From: Sipunculus nudus
Lineage: Eukaryota > Annelida > Sipuncula > Golfingiida > Sipunculidae
Direction of reading: 5' to 3'
NCBI GenBank assembly: GCA_026874595.1
Contig: CM049309.1
Coordinates: 25,793,033 to 25,857,032 of the forward strand
DNA length: 64,000 nt
This document shows, piece by piece, positions 34,420 through 45,330 of this stretch. The translations under genes and the position numbers were made by a program. The notes below the pieces were generated by a model. That model did not search any database. It worked only from the letters and a program-made list of their open reading frames with translations, and had not been told where the DNA came from. Numbering within the stretch: the first letter of the stretch is position 1; every line of letters begins with the position of its first letter.

Positions 34420-35930
34420 TCCATCTGTCAAACAGTCCAACCTGATCCTGGCAAGGTCTGATGTTACTCCAACCACCATCTGTTAAACAGTCTAACCTGA
34501 TTCTGGCAAGGTCTGATGTTACTCCAACCACCCTTTGTGAAATAGTCCAACCTGATCCCGGCAAGGTCTGATGTTACTCCAACCACCCTTTGTTAAAATG
34601 TCCAACCTGATCCCGGCAAGGTCTGATGTTTCTCCAAGCACCCTTTGTTAAACAGTCCAACCTGATCCCGGCAAGGTCTGATGTTACTCCAACCACCCTT
34701 TGTGAAACAGTCTAACCTGATCCCGGCAAGGTCTGATGTTACTCCAAGCACCTTTTGTGAAACAGTCTAACCTGATTCTGGCAAGGTCTGATGTTACTCC
34801 AAGCACCCTTTGTTAAACAGTCCAACCTGATCCTGGCAAGGTCTGATTTTACTCCAACCACCCTTTGTTAAACAGTCCAACCTGATCCTGGCAAGGTCTG
34901 ATGTTACTCCAACCACCCTATGTTAAACAGTCCAACCTGATCCCGGCAAGGTCTGATGTTACTCCAACCACCCTTTGTTAAACAGTCTAACCTGATCCCG
35001 GCAAGGTCTGATTTTACTCCAACCACCCTTTGTTAAACAGTCCAACCTGATCCTGGCAAGGTCTGATGTTATTCCAACCACCCTTTGTTAAACAGTCCAA
35101 CCTGATCCTGGCAAGGTCTGATGTTACTCCAACCACCCTATGTTAAACAGTCCAATCTGATCCCGGCAAGGTCTGATGTTACTCCAACCACCCTTTGTTA
35201 AACAGTCCAACCTGATCCCGGCAAGGTCTGATGTTACTCCAACCACCCTTTGTTAAACAGTCCAACCTAATCCCGGCAAGGTCTGATGTTACTCCAACCA
35301 CCCTTTGTTAAACAGTCCAACCTGATCCTGGCAAGGTCTGATGTTACTCCAACCACCCTTTAAGCTTTGTTAAACAGTTCAACCTGATTCTGGCAAGGTC
35401 TGATTTTACTCCAACCACCCTTTGTTAAACAGTCCAACCTGATCCCGGCAAGGTCTGATGTTACTCCAACCACCCTATGTTAAACAGTCCAACCTGATCC
35501 CGGCAAGGTCTGATGTTACTCCAACCTGCCTTTCTTAAACAGTCTAACCTGATCCTGGAAAGGTCTGATTTTACTCCAACCACCCTATGTTAAACAGTCC
35601 AACCTGATCCCGGCAAGGTCTGATGTTATTCCAACCACTCTTTGTTAAACAGTCCAACCTGATCCTGGCAAGGTCTGATGTTACTCCAACCACCCTATGT
35701 TAAACAGTCCAATCTGATCCTGGCAAGGTCTGATGTTACTCCAACCACCCTATGTTAAACAGTCCAACCTGATTCTGGCAAGGTCTGATGTTACTCCAAC
35801 CACCCTTTGTTAAACAGTCCAACCTGATCCCGGCAAGGTCTGATGTTACTCCAACCACCCTTTGTTAAACAGTCCAAACTGATCCTGGCAAGGTCTGATG
35901 TTACTCCAATCACCTTCTGTTTCCATGGAG
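34420..35930. repeat. 55-bp minisatellite, about 27 copies
   Basis: Head-to-tail copies of a 55-bp unit containing GTCTGATGTTACTCCAACCA, CCCTTTGTTAAACAGTCCAA and CCTGATCCCGGCAAG. Copies differ by scattered point changes; one near 35360 has a short extra piece (AAGCTT). It lies inside the 11-kb intron between exons 37767-37843 and 26589-26674, not next to a recognised exon. Confidence 0.95.
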
Positions 35931-36861
35931 CCAGTCTAGCTTGTTTGCCTTGATCCCAAAACAATAAAGGGATCCAACTTTTGACATTAGGAAAGATGTA
36001 GGCTAGCCTGACTCAACAAACAACTGAGGTCTAAGTATGACACCATTCATTGTCATCAATCAGCCATACAGGGTGACAAGGGGCTCAATGTGGCATACAG
36101 TACACAAAGATGGTGCCCACAGACAAGGTAATCACATAGGTGGCACAAGGAAAGATGGCGCCCAAAGAAAGGGGTCTACAAAGAAGGTGGCTGTCACCTG
36201 TGCCACAGAAGCAGGTTCTAGTGGCCCCCTGGTTTTCTCACACCCTCATCACATTGACATCACTGCTGAAAATGGCAGCCTTCATCCCATATCACAATAA
36301 CTGCATAAAATCCTGCTGACGGCAAGTGCTTTCAAAACTTTACTGCATTCCTATGACAAGCAATATATTTCGTGTCAACAACTTTAAACAAAAGACTGAA
36401 AATACGCTCAAAATACCATCCATCCATACAGCTAAGATTTTTAATGATATTCACCCCAGATGGAACAAAAGTCAAGACCACTCTAATAGTAAAGGTCATG
36501 AAACTTATATAATTTCATTAGTTTTATAAGTTATATTGATCATGTTATCCAACTACCAGTGCTTTGAAAGTAAACTTTGCAAAAACAGAAAAGTTTTTGT
36601 TGGTATACCCGGTGGTCAACAAGACTTCAGTACACATGAAAAGGGCTATAAGATCTTTGTTTTTACTGGTTTTCAGGACAATCGATAAACTCATTCTTGA
36701 GACAACTTTTGCTCAGTGTGATTTTCACTGAAATGGAAATTTCCAGGTTTTAAGGTCATGTACATTCAAAGGCATGGTCAGTTAAATAGATAAGGTCATG
36801 ACACCATTTTTTATAACCTGCATCCTCTCACCTGTAGCAGTGCAAATATCAAGTGTAAAAC
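35931..36861. other. Spacer, no gene recognised
   Basis: An open frame at 36037-36300 contains GGTGGCACAAGGAAAGATGGCGCCC, which echoes the palindrome-box repeats, but no protein motif is present. The piece near 36470-36830 with AAGGTCATG and ATCCTCTCACC resembles the 483-bp units at 23000-24000. Confidence 0.4.
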
Positions 36862-37640
36862 AAGGCCTACAAACCTATACCTGTGTAATGGTATACACAT
36901 TAGGTAAAATATTCTTCCTGGGTAACATGCTTGACCATTAAACCTTTTTTAATCACACATCTATTAGCTTTGTTTACCTGAGTATGTCACAGTCCTTTTT
37001 TGTAAAGGGTCCAGTAATTCAGTCAAAATATTTGTATGTAAACTTGAACAAAGGCCATCCTTGTTATGCAATGTAATATAAGTTGAAACAACAATTTTGC
37101 AGAAGAAGACCACTGCGGCCTTCAGTTTGAAATAGGCTTATTGGCCACATGACAAATTTCAGCTTTGATCTACTCTAATGTAAGTTGATGCAGGTGGCAT
37201 CACAAAATGAACCCAATCAATTCTTATACCAATGAGAGAACCTTTACCTAGAATAATTCTTGTGGAGTAAAGTATTAAATGATTCTGGATGACAGTTTCA
37301 TCATAAACATTTATAAAGTAGTGATTGTAAGAGGCTAAATTATGCATTTTTTGCCTGCATGGTCAATTTCAAATATGATTCATGTGACCAATATTTGCAT
37401 AAAAATTGGTGTTGCTAGCTCCTGCCATTTTTGAGATTGTTATGTTAGTATGCTTACTTGGCCAAATGACCAAGTTTAGATTCCTGTAACTCAGCCAAAT
37501 TTCACAGCCAAAAAATAAGCTCGATCCAACCGAGTTTCACAGATGACTGATGGTAGCTCCTGCTGTTTTGAGATAGTATGGGTTAACGCATGGGACAAAG
37601 GATGATGCCACACCATCATATAAGCTCACATGTTCACTAT
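36862..37640 (+). mobile_element. Family B element, short internally deleted copy (B4)
   Basis: Begins AAGGCCTACAAACCTATACC and ends CATATAAGCTCACATGTTCACTATAAA. Inside are the B blocks AACTTGAACAAAGGCCATCC, CAACAATTTTGCAGAAGAAG and TTGGCCAAATGACCAAGTT. It is about 0.78 kb long against 2.4 kb for B6. Confidence 0.65.
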
Positions 37641-37766
37641 AAAGGTCAATATACAAGAAATATATCACTGTCCATGCTCCAGTAGTATGGGTATCCAACA
37701 AATCTTTTTTTTTTTATTTTTATTGACAAGTATAATTGAAAATACTAATTTTACTTAAATACTTAC

Positions 37767-37843
37767 TCTTCCTGCCCCTGAAGTCCACTTCAGTCACAAT
37801 AGCACCAGCCTCAGATATATAGATGGACACATAGTCTGCAAGT
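37767..37843 (-). CDS. Laminin-G domain exon, small
   Basis: 77-bp exon with a consensus acceptor TTGTTTCAG|ACTTGC and donor AGGAAGA|GTAAGT. It encodes YVSIYISEAGAIVTEVDF, the 'lxlxlxdGxvvxxxd' strand pair of a laminin-G domain. Its first base completes the GA left by exon 42337-42496, and its last base A is completed by the TA of exon 26589-26674. This double phase match fixes its place in the gene. Flanked by B4 on one side and A5 on the other. Confidence 0.8.
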
Positions 37844-37976
37844 CTGAAACAACAGCTGCACTGAATGGAACACTGACTGGCTCATTTGAATTGCAACAGT
37901 GCCAGACTATAACAATGAACAAAAGTCATATGGATAATTGTAAATACCTATTTATAATACAGAAAGTGGCAAATGA

Positions 37977-38243
37977 ACAAGAGGTCTGTGGGTCACAGCG
38001 CTGAGCTGAAATTGATTATGAGGATATTCGTTTAAAATCCTAAGCACATATTGTGAACTGTATAATTATATAATTTATTAAATCTTGAACTTTTTATGCA
38101 TTTATCAATATGCCAAATTTATGATTTGTAGGTTCAATGGTGTCAAAATGTGCCAGTCTAACAGGTGGACACACATACAGATGGACAGCCATATGGAAGC
38201 TGACTGAGTGCTATAGCTTAGTTGACTTTAGTCAGCTGGGCTA
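37977..38243 (+). mobile_element. Family A element, short copy (A5)
   Basis: Has a diverged 5' end (AGGTCTGTGGGTCACAGCGC followed by TGAGCTG) and the 3' hairpin AGCTTAG-TTGACTTTAGTCA-GCTGGGCT near 38214-38242 followed by AATAAAA. About 0.27 kb, with no tandem core. Confidence 0.6.
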
Positions 38244-40790
38244 ATAAAACTATACCAGGTAATCAACTGATTTCAAAACAATTAAGAGAGCTTATATAAT
38301 TTAATGACATTGCATGGACACAGAGTGTAACCTGAAAGAAAGTAACCAGGGCACTGCAAAGCGGAGCATCCACTCGCACAGGAGCTTAATTATACTCGGT
38401 GTATTAAGCCCCATTCACAGGCACACATTTACTCATGTGAGTATATATACTTGTAAGTGAATTTACTTATGCAGGCATACTGTGTCATGTGAGCAGATTT
38501 GCACATGTGAGTATAAATACTCCTGGATCAAACTGACATGAGTAAAAGTTTATTAGCATGACCTCAGGAGGTGATGCAAAAGTATATTAACATACAAGTA
38601 ACTTTACTTATTGAGTAAGTTGTGTCATGTGAACAGATTTCTCATTTGCATATATAAGCAAACTGACCTTTTTATGTTACAAATTGGCCGACGACTACAT
38701 ATTCATTAATTTAAACCAGCAAATCAGTCGTGCTTCTAGGTCAAGACCAGAATTCATATTTTATGGTCAAAATCAAAACATACACATATATATTATTTAT
38801 AGAGCTAAGAATGCACTCTAAATTTCATTATATGACAAATTTTGGTTTTCTGATAACAATTAATTTGATCTTGACTTTAAATTTTTTTAATAGATTTCAG
38901 GAATTTGACTTAAAATTTATTTCAACATGAATTTGCTGATTAAGAAAACCTATATATACCAAATCTCTGCATATATAAGACAATCCCATGTATAAGATGG
39001 CCCCCAATTTTGAGCCTTAAATTTTGGTACAAATTATTTTTCAGCATCATGGAGCTGCCAGCTACTGAGGATCACTATGTCAGCATTATGATCTCTTTAA
39101 AACTGATGACTGAAATGGGCTTTTATAATATTTGATTCTTAAAATGGTCATGCAAAGGTATGTTTAACATTGAACCTTTTATGCAGTAAATATGGCACCT
39201 TGTGAAAAAATCGTCCTTGTTTTAAAATGCAAATACCTGCTAAGGGATTGCATATAGCCAAATTCCCAGCATGCGCTGCGCAAGGCCTGTGTAACACACA
39301 AATAAAGCCAGAGCTTTGAGATCTTGAGTACATGGGTGAGCTCCACACGCTGTCAGTGACATTGACAATTATATCACTGCATACATGTTTCAAGTGAACT
39401 GACAAGATATTTTTAGCACCAAAAAAAAAAATATTTTCAGGATTTTGAATTCTGTTTCAGTCTATCCATTCTGCAATTCCGTCCGCAATCACTGGCTCTT
39501 ATGTCAGTGGGGCTTTTACATACTGATTCTGTTGAAATCAATGTGTCAATGTGGCAAGGGCAAACCCTTTCCTATCGATTATTTAACTATGTGCACCTCT
39601 AAATCTGATGTATAAACGGTAAAATCAAACAAAAACAAAGCACTGTATTTAAATGTTCTTAATTAAGTGTATATAACCATCATACAGACATAATCACCGA
39701 TATTCTTGGCGGCCAGTTCAACCGATGTAATTATGGTAATTGCCGTAAATTTTCCTTAGCGGTCCTGAGGTCTCTGAAAAATCTTGTACCCTTTTATTCA
39801 ATGACCCCCCCTTCTTGGGCAAATATTTAAAAACAAAATAAATAATCCCCTTGTACACGCGTAAATATGGTAAATGCATCATGTAAATATATGGGTAAAC
39901 CCTAAGACTTTTTAACCTATTTTATTTTATGTATTTACTTTCAAAATTATAATTTTATGAGGCATTTAGTTTTGAAATGTGCATGAATTATTTTTTAAAT
40001 TGTCACCTACAAATGGCTTACTGTTAAAGATAGGCCCTAATGTACCCATTTTAGTGCATATGTTTACAACTCAATATGTTTAAAGATAAGTAAGTAAAAC
40101 CCAATATTTTTTTTTATTTAAAAAAATCAACAAATTAGGAGGAATCATAAAGTTTTCATACACCATATTGTAGGGAATATCCTTAGGTTTGAGAATATGG
40201 ACATATCCGGTGACCCAAGAACAACAGTAAATTAATATTAAGGAACACCAGTTCAAAGTTAAAACAGAATAGAGGGACAGATGGTAATGTAGGGGAGGAC
40301 AGACTTTAGTAATTTTGTCTTTGAGGAACTGGTGGGAAATGAACCAGGTATCTTTATCTCTGAAGTCCAACTTCTTGACCACCACACTACATCCTTCCTT
40401 TAGCCTGTCATCCATTTTTAATTAAAGTTTTCATTGCCATTACCAAAGATACAATTAACCTGTGAGCTATAGAGCTATATGGGAGAGTACATCATTCAGT
40501 CCGCTGTCTGTTCATAGATTTTCTAAACAATGACTACACTATGTTCGACCAAGTGAGCAAAGCGAATCTGGTTGTGTCACCTGCAATTTGGTTCAGCTAT
40601 ATTATGTGCGTTTTTGTGTGGTAGGTATGAAAGTGCATATTTTTAACAATGTGGTATGTTATGTCATCTTGTTGTAAGTCATTTAAAAAATGAAAATGAC
40701 TGTACCTAAAATTCTTTTCAAGTTATTGCATTAACATTATTTATGCTCACTCACCACACATACGCGATATAGTAACTGTCACACTCGTAC
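38244..40790. other. AT-rich intron sequence, no gene recognised
   Basis: Two diverged copies of a block with TGTGTCATGTGARCAGATTT lie near 38480 and 38625. Open frames at 39148-39405 and 40080-40415 (minus) lack known motifs. Nothing else is supported. Confidence 0.4.
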
Positions 40791-40989
40791 CAAAAGAATG
40801 AAAGAAATCGAGATCGGTGAAAAGGGCCCAATGGGCCAATTTAGTAATATATTTTAATATAAAAGAGGGAACAGAGGGTCAAATTCTGAACCAATTACTA
40901 AATAACATACCTCTGTTCAATTATTAATCACAAATTTACAAAATTACAAGTGCAAGGTGGGGCCGAACACCCTTTAAGAGACACAGTTT

Positions 40990-41400
40990 AGCATTCAACA
41001 GTACATGAATAAAAATACAAACAGATCATGTATAAGAAACACAGTAAAGCAAAACAACGTCTACATTACTTAAAACAAAAGGGTGCGAACACACAATGAT
41101 AGCCTGCCTAACCTTAAGAAGCCTAATAAAAAGGCCGACAGAACCAGACTTACAAGGAACTAAATTTTAAGTTCTGTACCTAACAAGGGCGTAAATATGA
41201 GATACACTGTAATGCATTTAAAAAGTACATAAATAAAATACAAACAGGAGATTGTATAAGAAACCAGGAGAAGCAAATAGTGTATAACTTAATTAAAACA
41301 GGAGAGTGTGAACCAACAATGATAGCCTGCCTATCCTAAGTGTAGCCTTACAAATGTACTACACTACACAAGTCTTACTATGAGCTAAAATATAAATTAT
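40990..41400. repeat. Two diverged copies of a 245-bp unit
   Basis: The first copy has ATACAAACAGATCATGTATAAGAAAC… and GATAGCCTGCCTAACC; the second has ATACAAACAGGAGATTGTAT… and GATAGCCTGCCTATCC in the same order. Upstream, GGGCCCAATGGGCC (about 40827) is a palindrome that may be another element's 5' end. Confidence 0.55.
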
Positions 41401-41652
41401 ATACCTAAAAGGGGACTAAATATACGATACCTACATAGAAACATAAATGGGAGGATGGTGGGGTTGTGGCGGAAAATACTGAATTGCTGGAGGCACCGAT
41501 GAAAAAGAGGTCAGGGGTTAATGGGCCCAAGGTTAAATACTAATCCATACTGACACGGGGTCACTGTATTGTGGCCCTCTGATTGGACAAAAGTTGTAAG
41601 TAGCCCAGGGTATAAGGGCCAGAAATCACAAAATATAGCACCTGTTACATAT

Positions 41653-42090
41653 AAACAAAACGAGAGCTGTGAGCTCGCATAAAACCTTTTACTGTAAACA
41701 GTAAATGGAAATTTAAGCATTATTACCACTGTGACCTTGAAAAATGTGTCAGGGTCATCCATATTCAAACTTGATCTAGCCCTTAATAAGGTGCATCAAT
41801 GCTGCAAGTTTGATGACTGTAACTCAAATTCTTTCCAAGTAATTGTGTTAACATCCTTTTAGCATATATATCGCAGCTGTTACCTTGAAAAATTTGTCAC
41901 AGTCATCCATGTTCAAACTTGACCTACCTCCTAATAAGATGCATCAATGTTGCAAGTTTATTGTCTGTACCTTATACTCTTTTCATATTACTGCAAATAA
42001 CAAATGTGTGACGGGCTGACAAATGGGTAGACTGATGGACACTCACCATTTCTATTTGTTCCGCCGACAGCGCCTTCGGGGGGCAAATTA
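41653..42090 (+). mobile_element. Short element with two 147-bp units
   Basis: Starts near CGAGAGCTGTGAGCTCG, a small palindrome, and includes two units of GTGACCTTGAAAAATGTGTC…GATGCATCAATGTTGCAAGTTT, the same unit type as at 22577-22980. It ends near TCCGCCGACAGCGCCTTCGG. The borders are uncertain. Confidence 0.4.
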
Positions 42091-42336
42091 CATGAGTAAA
42101 TTTTGTGAAATAACTTGGCTTTAAATCGGACCACAAGCCAATTCCAGATGTCTGAAAGGACTTCGTTGTGAGTGTAAAACAAGCTTATAATTACTGATGA
42201 AAGTAACAGAGATTGGGATTAAACCAACACATTTAACTTTGACCTTTATAACAATAAATTAATTGCTATAGATTATCTAAGACACTGCTTTTTCTCATGC
42301 CAATCCCTGTTAAACAGTGCTGCTCTCTATACTCAC

Positions 42337-42496
42337 TCTGTGTTGGTGCCTATGAACACCATCAGCCTCTTTTTGGAGCCTTCCATAGAAGTAGAGAAGT
42401 AGAAGACAAGTCTCTCCCTCTGGCTGCCACCAGTATCTGGATGGAAGTTTACAGCTTGTTCCAGCAGGGACTCTCCATCAAAGTAAGCTCCAGCTT
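42337..42496 (-). CDS. Laminin-G domain exon, N-terminal part of second LamG
   Basis: 160-bp exon. It begins the second laminin-G domain with GAYFDGESLLEQAVNF and continues with ERLVFYFSTS…KRLMVFIGTN, the hydrophobic strand pattern 'lsFxFrTxxxxGlLlyxG' of the family. The acceptor is GGCCACACAG|AAGCTGG and the donor is ACAGA|GTGAGT. The first two bases complete the single G left by the EGF exon 42846-42968, and the final GA is completed by the A of exon 37767-37843. A strong adhesion- or matrix-protein signature; exact orthology is unknown. Confidence 0.85.
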
Positions 42497-42845
42497 CTGT
42501 GTGGCCAGGTAAACAGTCAGTCAAACAGGGTTTTTTTTTATCATGACAGCAAATCATGAAATTGAAATCTGATCTGGTAGAAGTATTATTCAATTAACAG
42601 CAGAATTTTTTGTAATGTCCCATGTAAATTTATCAGCAGTATTGCTCAATTACCTATTAAACTTGAATATGAATTATTCAATATGAAGCAATGATCTCAA
42701 GGACTTTATTCATGGATCAGTGTTTTTCAATATCAACATCAGACACAAACAGACCATTTATCTTTATACCCTTATCATGATATTTTTACATGATTATTGA
42801 TATTCCCTGGAAGATTAGTTTTTTCATGATTTATAACAGATTTAC

Positions 42846-42968
42846 CATGAGTACAATGGCTGCCTGCATACTCAGTGTCTGCACAATCACATGTGTAGTC
42901 ACCATGGAAATGCGTCCTGCACTGTCCTCCGTTAAAACATCTCTGTGTGTCACACCCGCTGGTACAAG
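42846..42968 (-). CDS. EGF-like domain exon
   Basis: 123-bp exon with phase 1 at both ends, the usual arrangement of EGF-module exons. The peptide holds the EGF cysteine ladder C-x4-C-x5-C-x9-C-x-C-x9-C, visible as CDTQRCFNGGQC … YTCDCADTEYAGSHC. An extra upstream Cys may pair with the preceding LamG domain. The acceptor is GATATAG|CTTGTACC (weak pyrimidine tract) and the donor is CTCATG|GTAAAT. It joins the G left by exon 44225-44357 and leaves a G for exon 42337-42496, so the gene reads LamG-EGF-LamG. That order is known from neurexins, CNTNAPs and several matrix proteins. Confidence 0.87.
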
Positions 42969-43351
42969 CTATATCACAGATATTGATTTTTTTTACAACT
43001 GTACATATTTCAATTGTAAATATTGTGCATCTTAAATTAATGTATTAACATAAGATTTACATGTGTATGTGGCTCCTTGACACTTGCAATGTGACATTAA
43101 CTTATGATACTCTAAAGATATTCAGAAACATTACATTCACAAGCTTTTTTATGAACAACTGAAAAATCTTCGGGTTGCACAACATCCAATGAGTTCTTAT
43201 GTATATTTGAATAATTAAATTGTAACTGTAAAACTACAAAGTAAACAACTACATATATACAATTTGCAGTCAGTACCGTTTACTTTTAAGAGACCCAAGT
43301 AACTGCTGGCTGTTCTATTTCAAAACATAACTTGACATCAAACAGCCAATA

Positions 43352-44225
43352 AGTCATGTGACCTAACACAAACAAACAGGACCAGGGACTTGTAACATAC
43401 CTGTAACTGTTGTGATGTCACCTAACACAACAAACAGGACCAGGGACTTATAACATACCTGTAACTATTGTGATGTCACCTAACACAAACAAACAGGACC
43501 AGGGACTTGTAACATACCTGTAACTGTTGTGATGTCACCTAACACAAACAAACAGGACCAGGGACTTGTAACATACCTGTAACTATTGTGATGTCACCTA
43601 ACACAAACATACAGGACCAGGGACGTGTAACATACCTGTAACTATTGTGATGTCACCTAACACAATCAAACAGGACCAGGGACTTGTAACATACCTGTAA
43701 CTGTTGTGATGTCACCTAACACAACGGACAGGACCAGGGACTTGTAACATACCTGTAACTGTTGTGATGTCACCTAACACAAACATACAGGACCAGGGAC
43801 TTGTAACATACCTGTAACTATTGTGATGTCACCTAACACAAACATACAGGACCAGGGACTTGTAACATACCTGTAACTGTTGTGATGTCACCTAACACAA
43901 ACAAACAGGACCAGGGACTTGTAACATACCTGTAACTGTTGTGATGTCACCTAACACAAACACACAGGACCAGGGACTTGTAACATACCTGTAACTATTG
44001 TGATGTCACCTAACACAAACATACAGGACCAGGGACTTGTAACATACCTGTAACTGTTGTGATGTCACCTAACACAAATACACAGGACCAGGGACTTGTA
44101 ACATACCTGTAACTGTTGTGATGTCACCTAACACAAAAAAACAGGACCAGGGACTTGTAACATACCTGTAACTGTTGTGATGTCACCTAACACAAACAAA
44201 CAGGACCAGGGACTTGTAACATACC
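43352..44225 (-). repeat. 59-bp minisatellite carrying a splice donor, about 15 copies
   Basis: The plus-strand unit contains GGACCAGGGACTTGTAACAT, ACCTGTAACTGTTGTGATG and TCACCTAACACAAACAAACA. On the minus strand each unit carries ACAACAGTTACAG|GTATGTTAC, the last bases and 5' splice site of exon 44225-44357. Copies vary at only a few positions (CTGTTGTG or CTATTGTG; ACAAACAAACA or ACAAACATACA). The first unit merges with the exon end itself. Confidence 0.95.
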
Positions 44226-44357
44226 TGTAACTGTTGTGTGACCTTTTACTCCTTTCTTCAGGTCTAATACTTCCTCCCCCACCTGCAGTCCCCTCACACA
44301 TCCGGCCATGTTCGGCAATGAGTCAACATCAGGATGACCACCAATATATAGAGTTCC
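44225..44357 (-). CDS. Laminin-G domain exon, C-terminal part of first LamG
   Basis: 133-bp exon encoding GTLYIGGHPDVDSLPNMAGC, then VRGLQVGEEVLDLKKGV, the conserved 'LyiGGxP…GCvrxlxvxxxxldl' end of a laminin-G domain. The acceptor is TTACCCAG|GGAACTC and the donor is TTACAG|GTATGT. It leaves one base (G) that is completed by the EGF exon. It starts in phase 0, which does not match the one-base overhang of exon 63145-63300, so a small exon between them or another boundary is needed. Its 3' end is duplicated about 15 times in the adjacent minisatellite. Confidence 0.85.
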
Positions 44358-45330
44358 CTGGGTAAGAGTACCCCTATCATTTTTTATTTGTCCATTCCCT
44401 GAAATGTCAGAAAATTTCCTTATGTTCTAAAATAACATTTTTATGTAAACAATTCATGAAATACATCTTGTAAAACCAAAATAAGTGACCTGTGGGTCAT
44501 GAGATAAATTTTAAAATGCCAGATTCAACACAAAGCAAATGTTGTATATCAAATGTCTTGAAGTATTTCTGACATATGACCAAATAATTTACCTAATTTG
44601 AATGTTAATTTTTGCTTTTAATTAATTATAAAATTTAGGCAAAATTCTTGAACAACCATATATTTTCATTTGATGCACTCCTTTCATGGGAATGAATGCT
44701 TGAGCTCCAAAGATCTTTTTTTTGACATATCTAACATATCCATAAAATTTAGTGGAAAGATGACCACAACCCTCTATGACCTCTCTAGTTGCAGAGAATA
44801 GTCCCAGATAGAAAACGATTATTTAAAAGGCCTAGTGCGAACCTGAGCAATTGGATATTCATTGGGTATACCGTAATGTATCAAGTATATACATATAAGC
44901 CGAAAAATTCCCAAATAGTAGGGTCTAAAATCCAACCCGCCTTATACATGTGATGCAGAATTTTGCCATGATCTTCTGGTAAACACCAACTTACTGGTCT
45001 GAGGAACTGCCTGTTCATGGAGGTGGATGACAATCACTCTAGCACTGATGCATTGTCAGCATATACACAAAAAAAAATTCAAATATTTACATGCCAGTTT
45101 TGTTTTTGAATATGAAATTGCTCATACTGTTTTTATGACTAGTCCATGCTGCAAACAAAATGTGAAAGACTTATAATGGAACTGTTCCCATATTCCAAAG
45201 TGTATTTATCAGACTTGTACTGAGAATGGTATTTCACAAACAGGGCACAGCAGATACTGTTAAATGAAGAATCGTTTCAATATTGTGGTGCTGATCTTTT
45301 CGCCTCATCAGTTCATCCAATACTAAAACT
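44358..45330. other. Intron sequence with element fragments
   Basis: An A-like 5' end (AAGTGACCTGTGGGTCATGA) lies near 44486 and a B-like 5' end (AAGGCCTAGTGCGAACCTGAG) near 44828. Neither has its partner end nearby. No exon was recognised. Confidence 0.45.

Noticed and set aside
34420-35930. Direct-repeat array considered as a CRISPR
   Set aside because: Units are contiguous with no unique spacers, no cas genes are present, and the context is eukaryotic. It is a minisatellite.
40080-40415. 111-codon minus-strand frame starting MDDRLKEGCSVVV
   Set aside because: No recognisable domain, no splice context and low-complexity ends; not enough to call a gene.
43352-44225. Array considered as a CRISPR or as repeated exons
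   Set aside because: Whole 59-bp units repeat without spacers, and only the last ~15 bases of each unit resemble exon sequence, so no repeated coding module exists.
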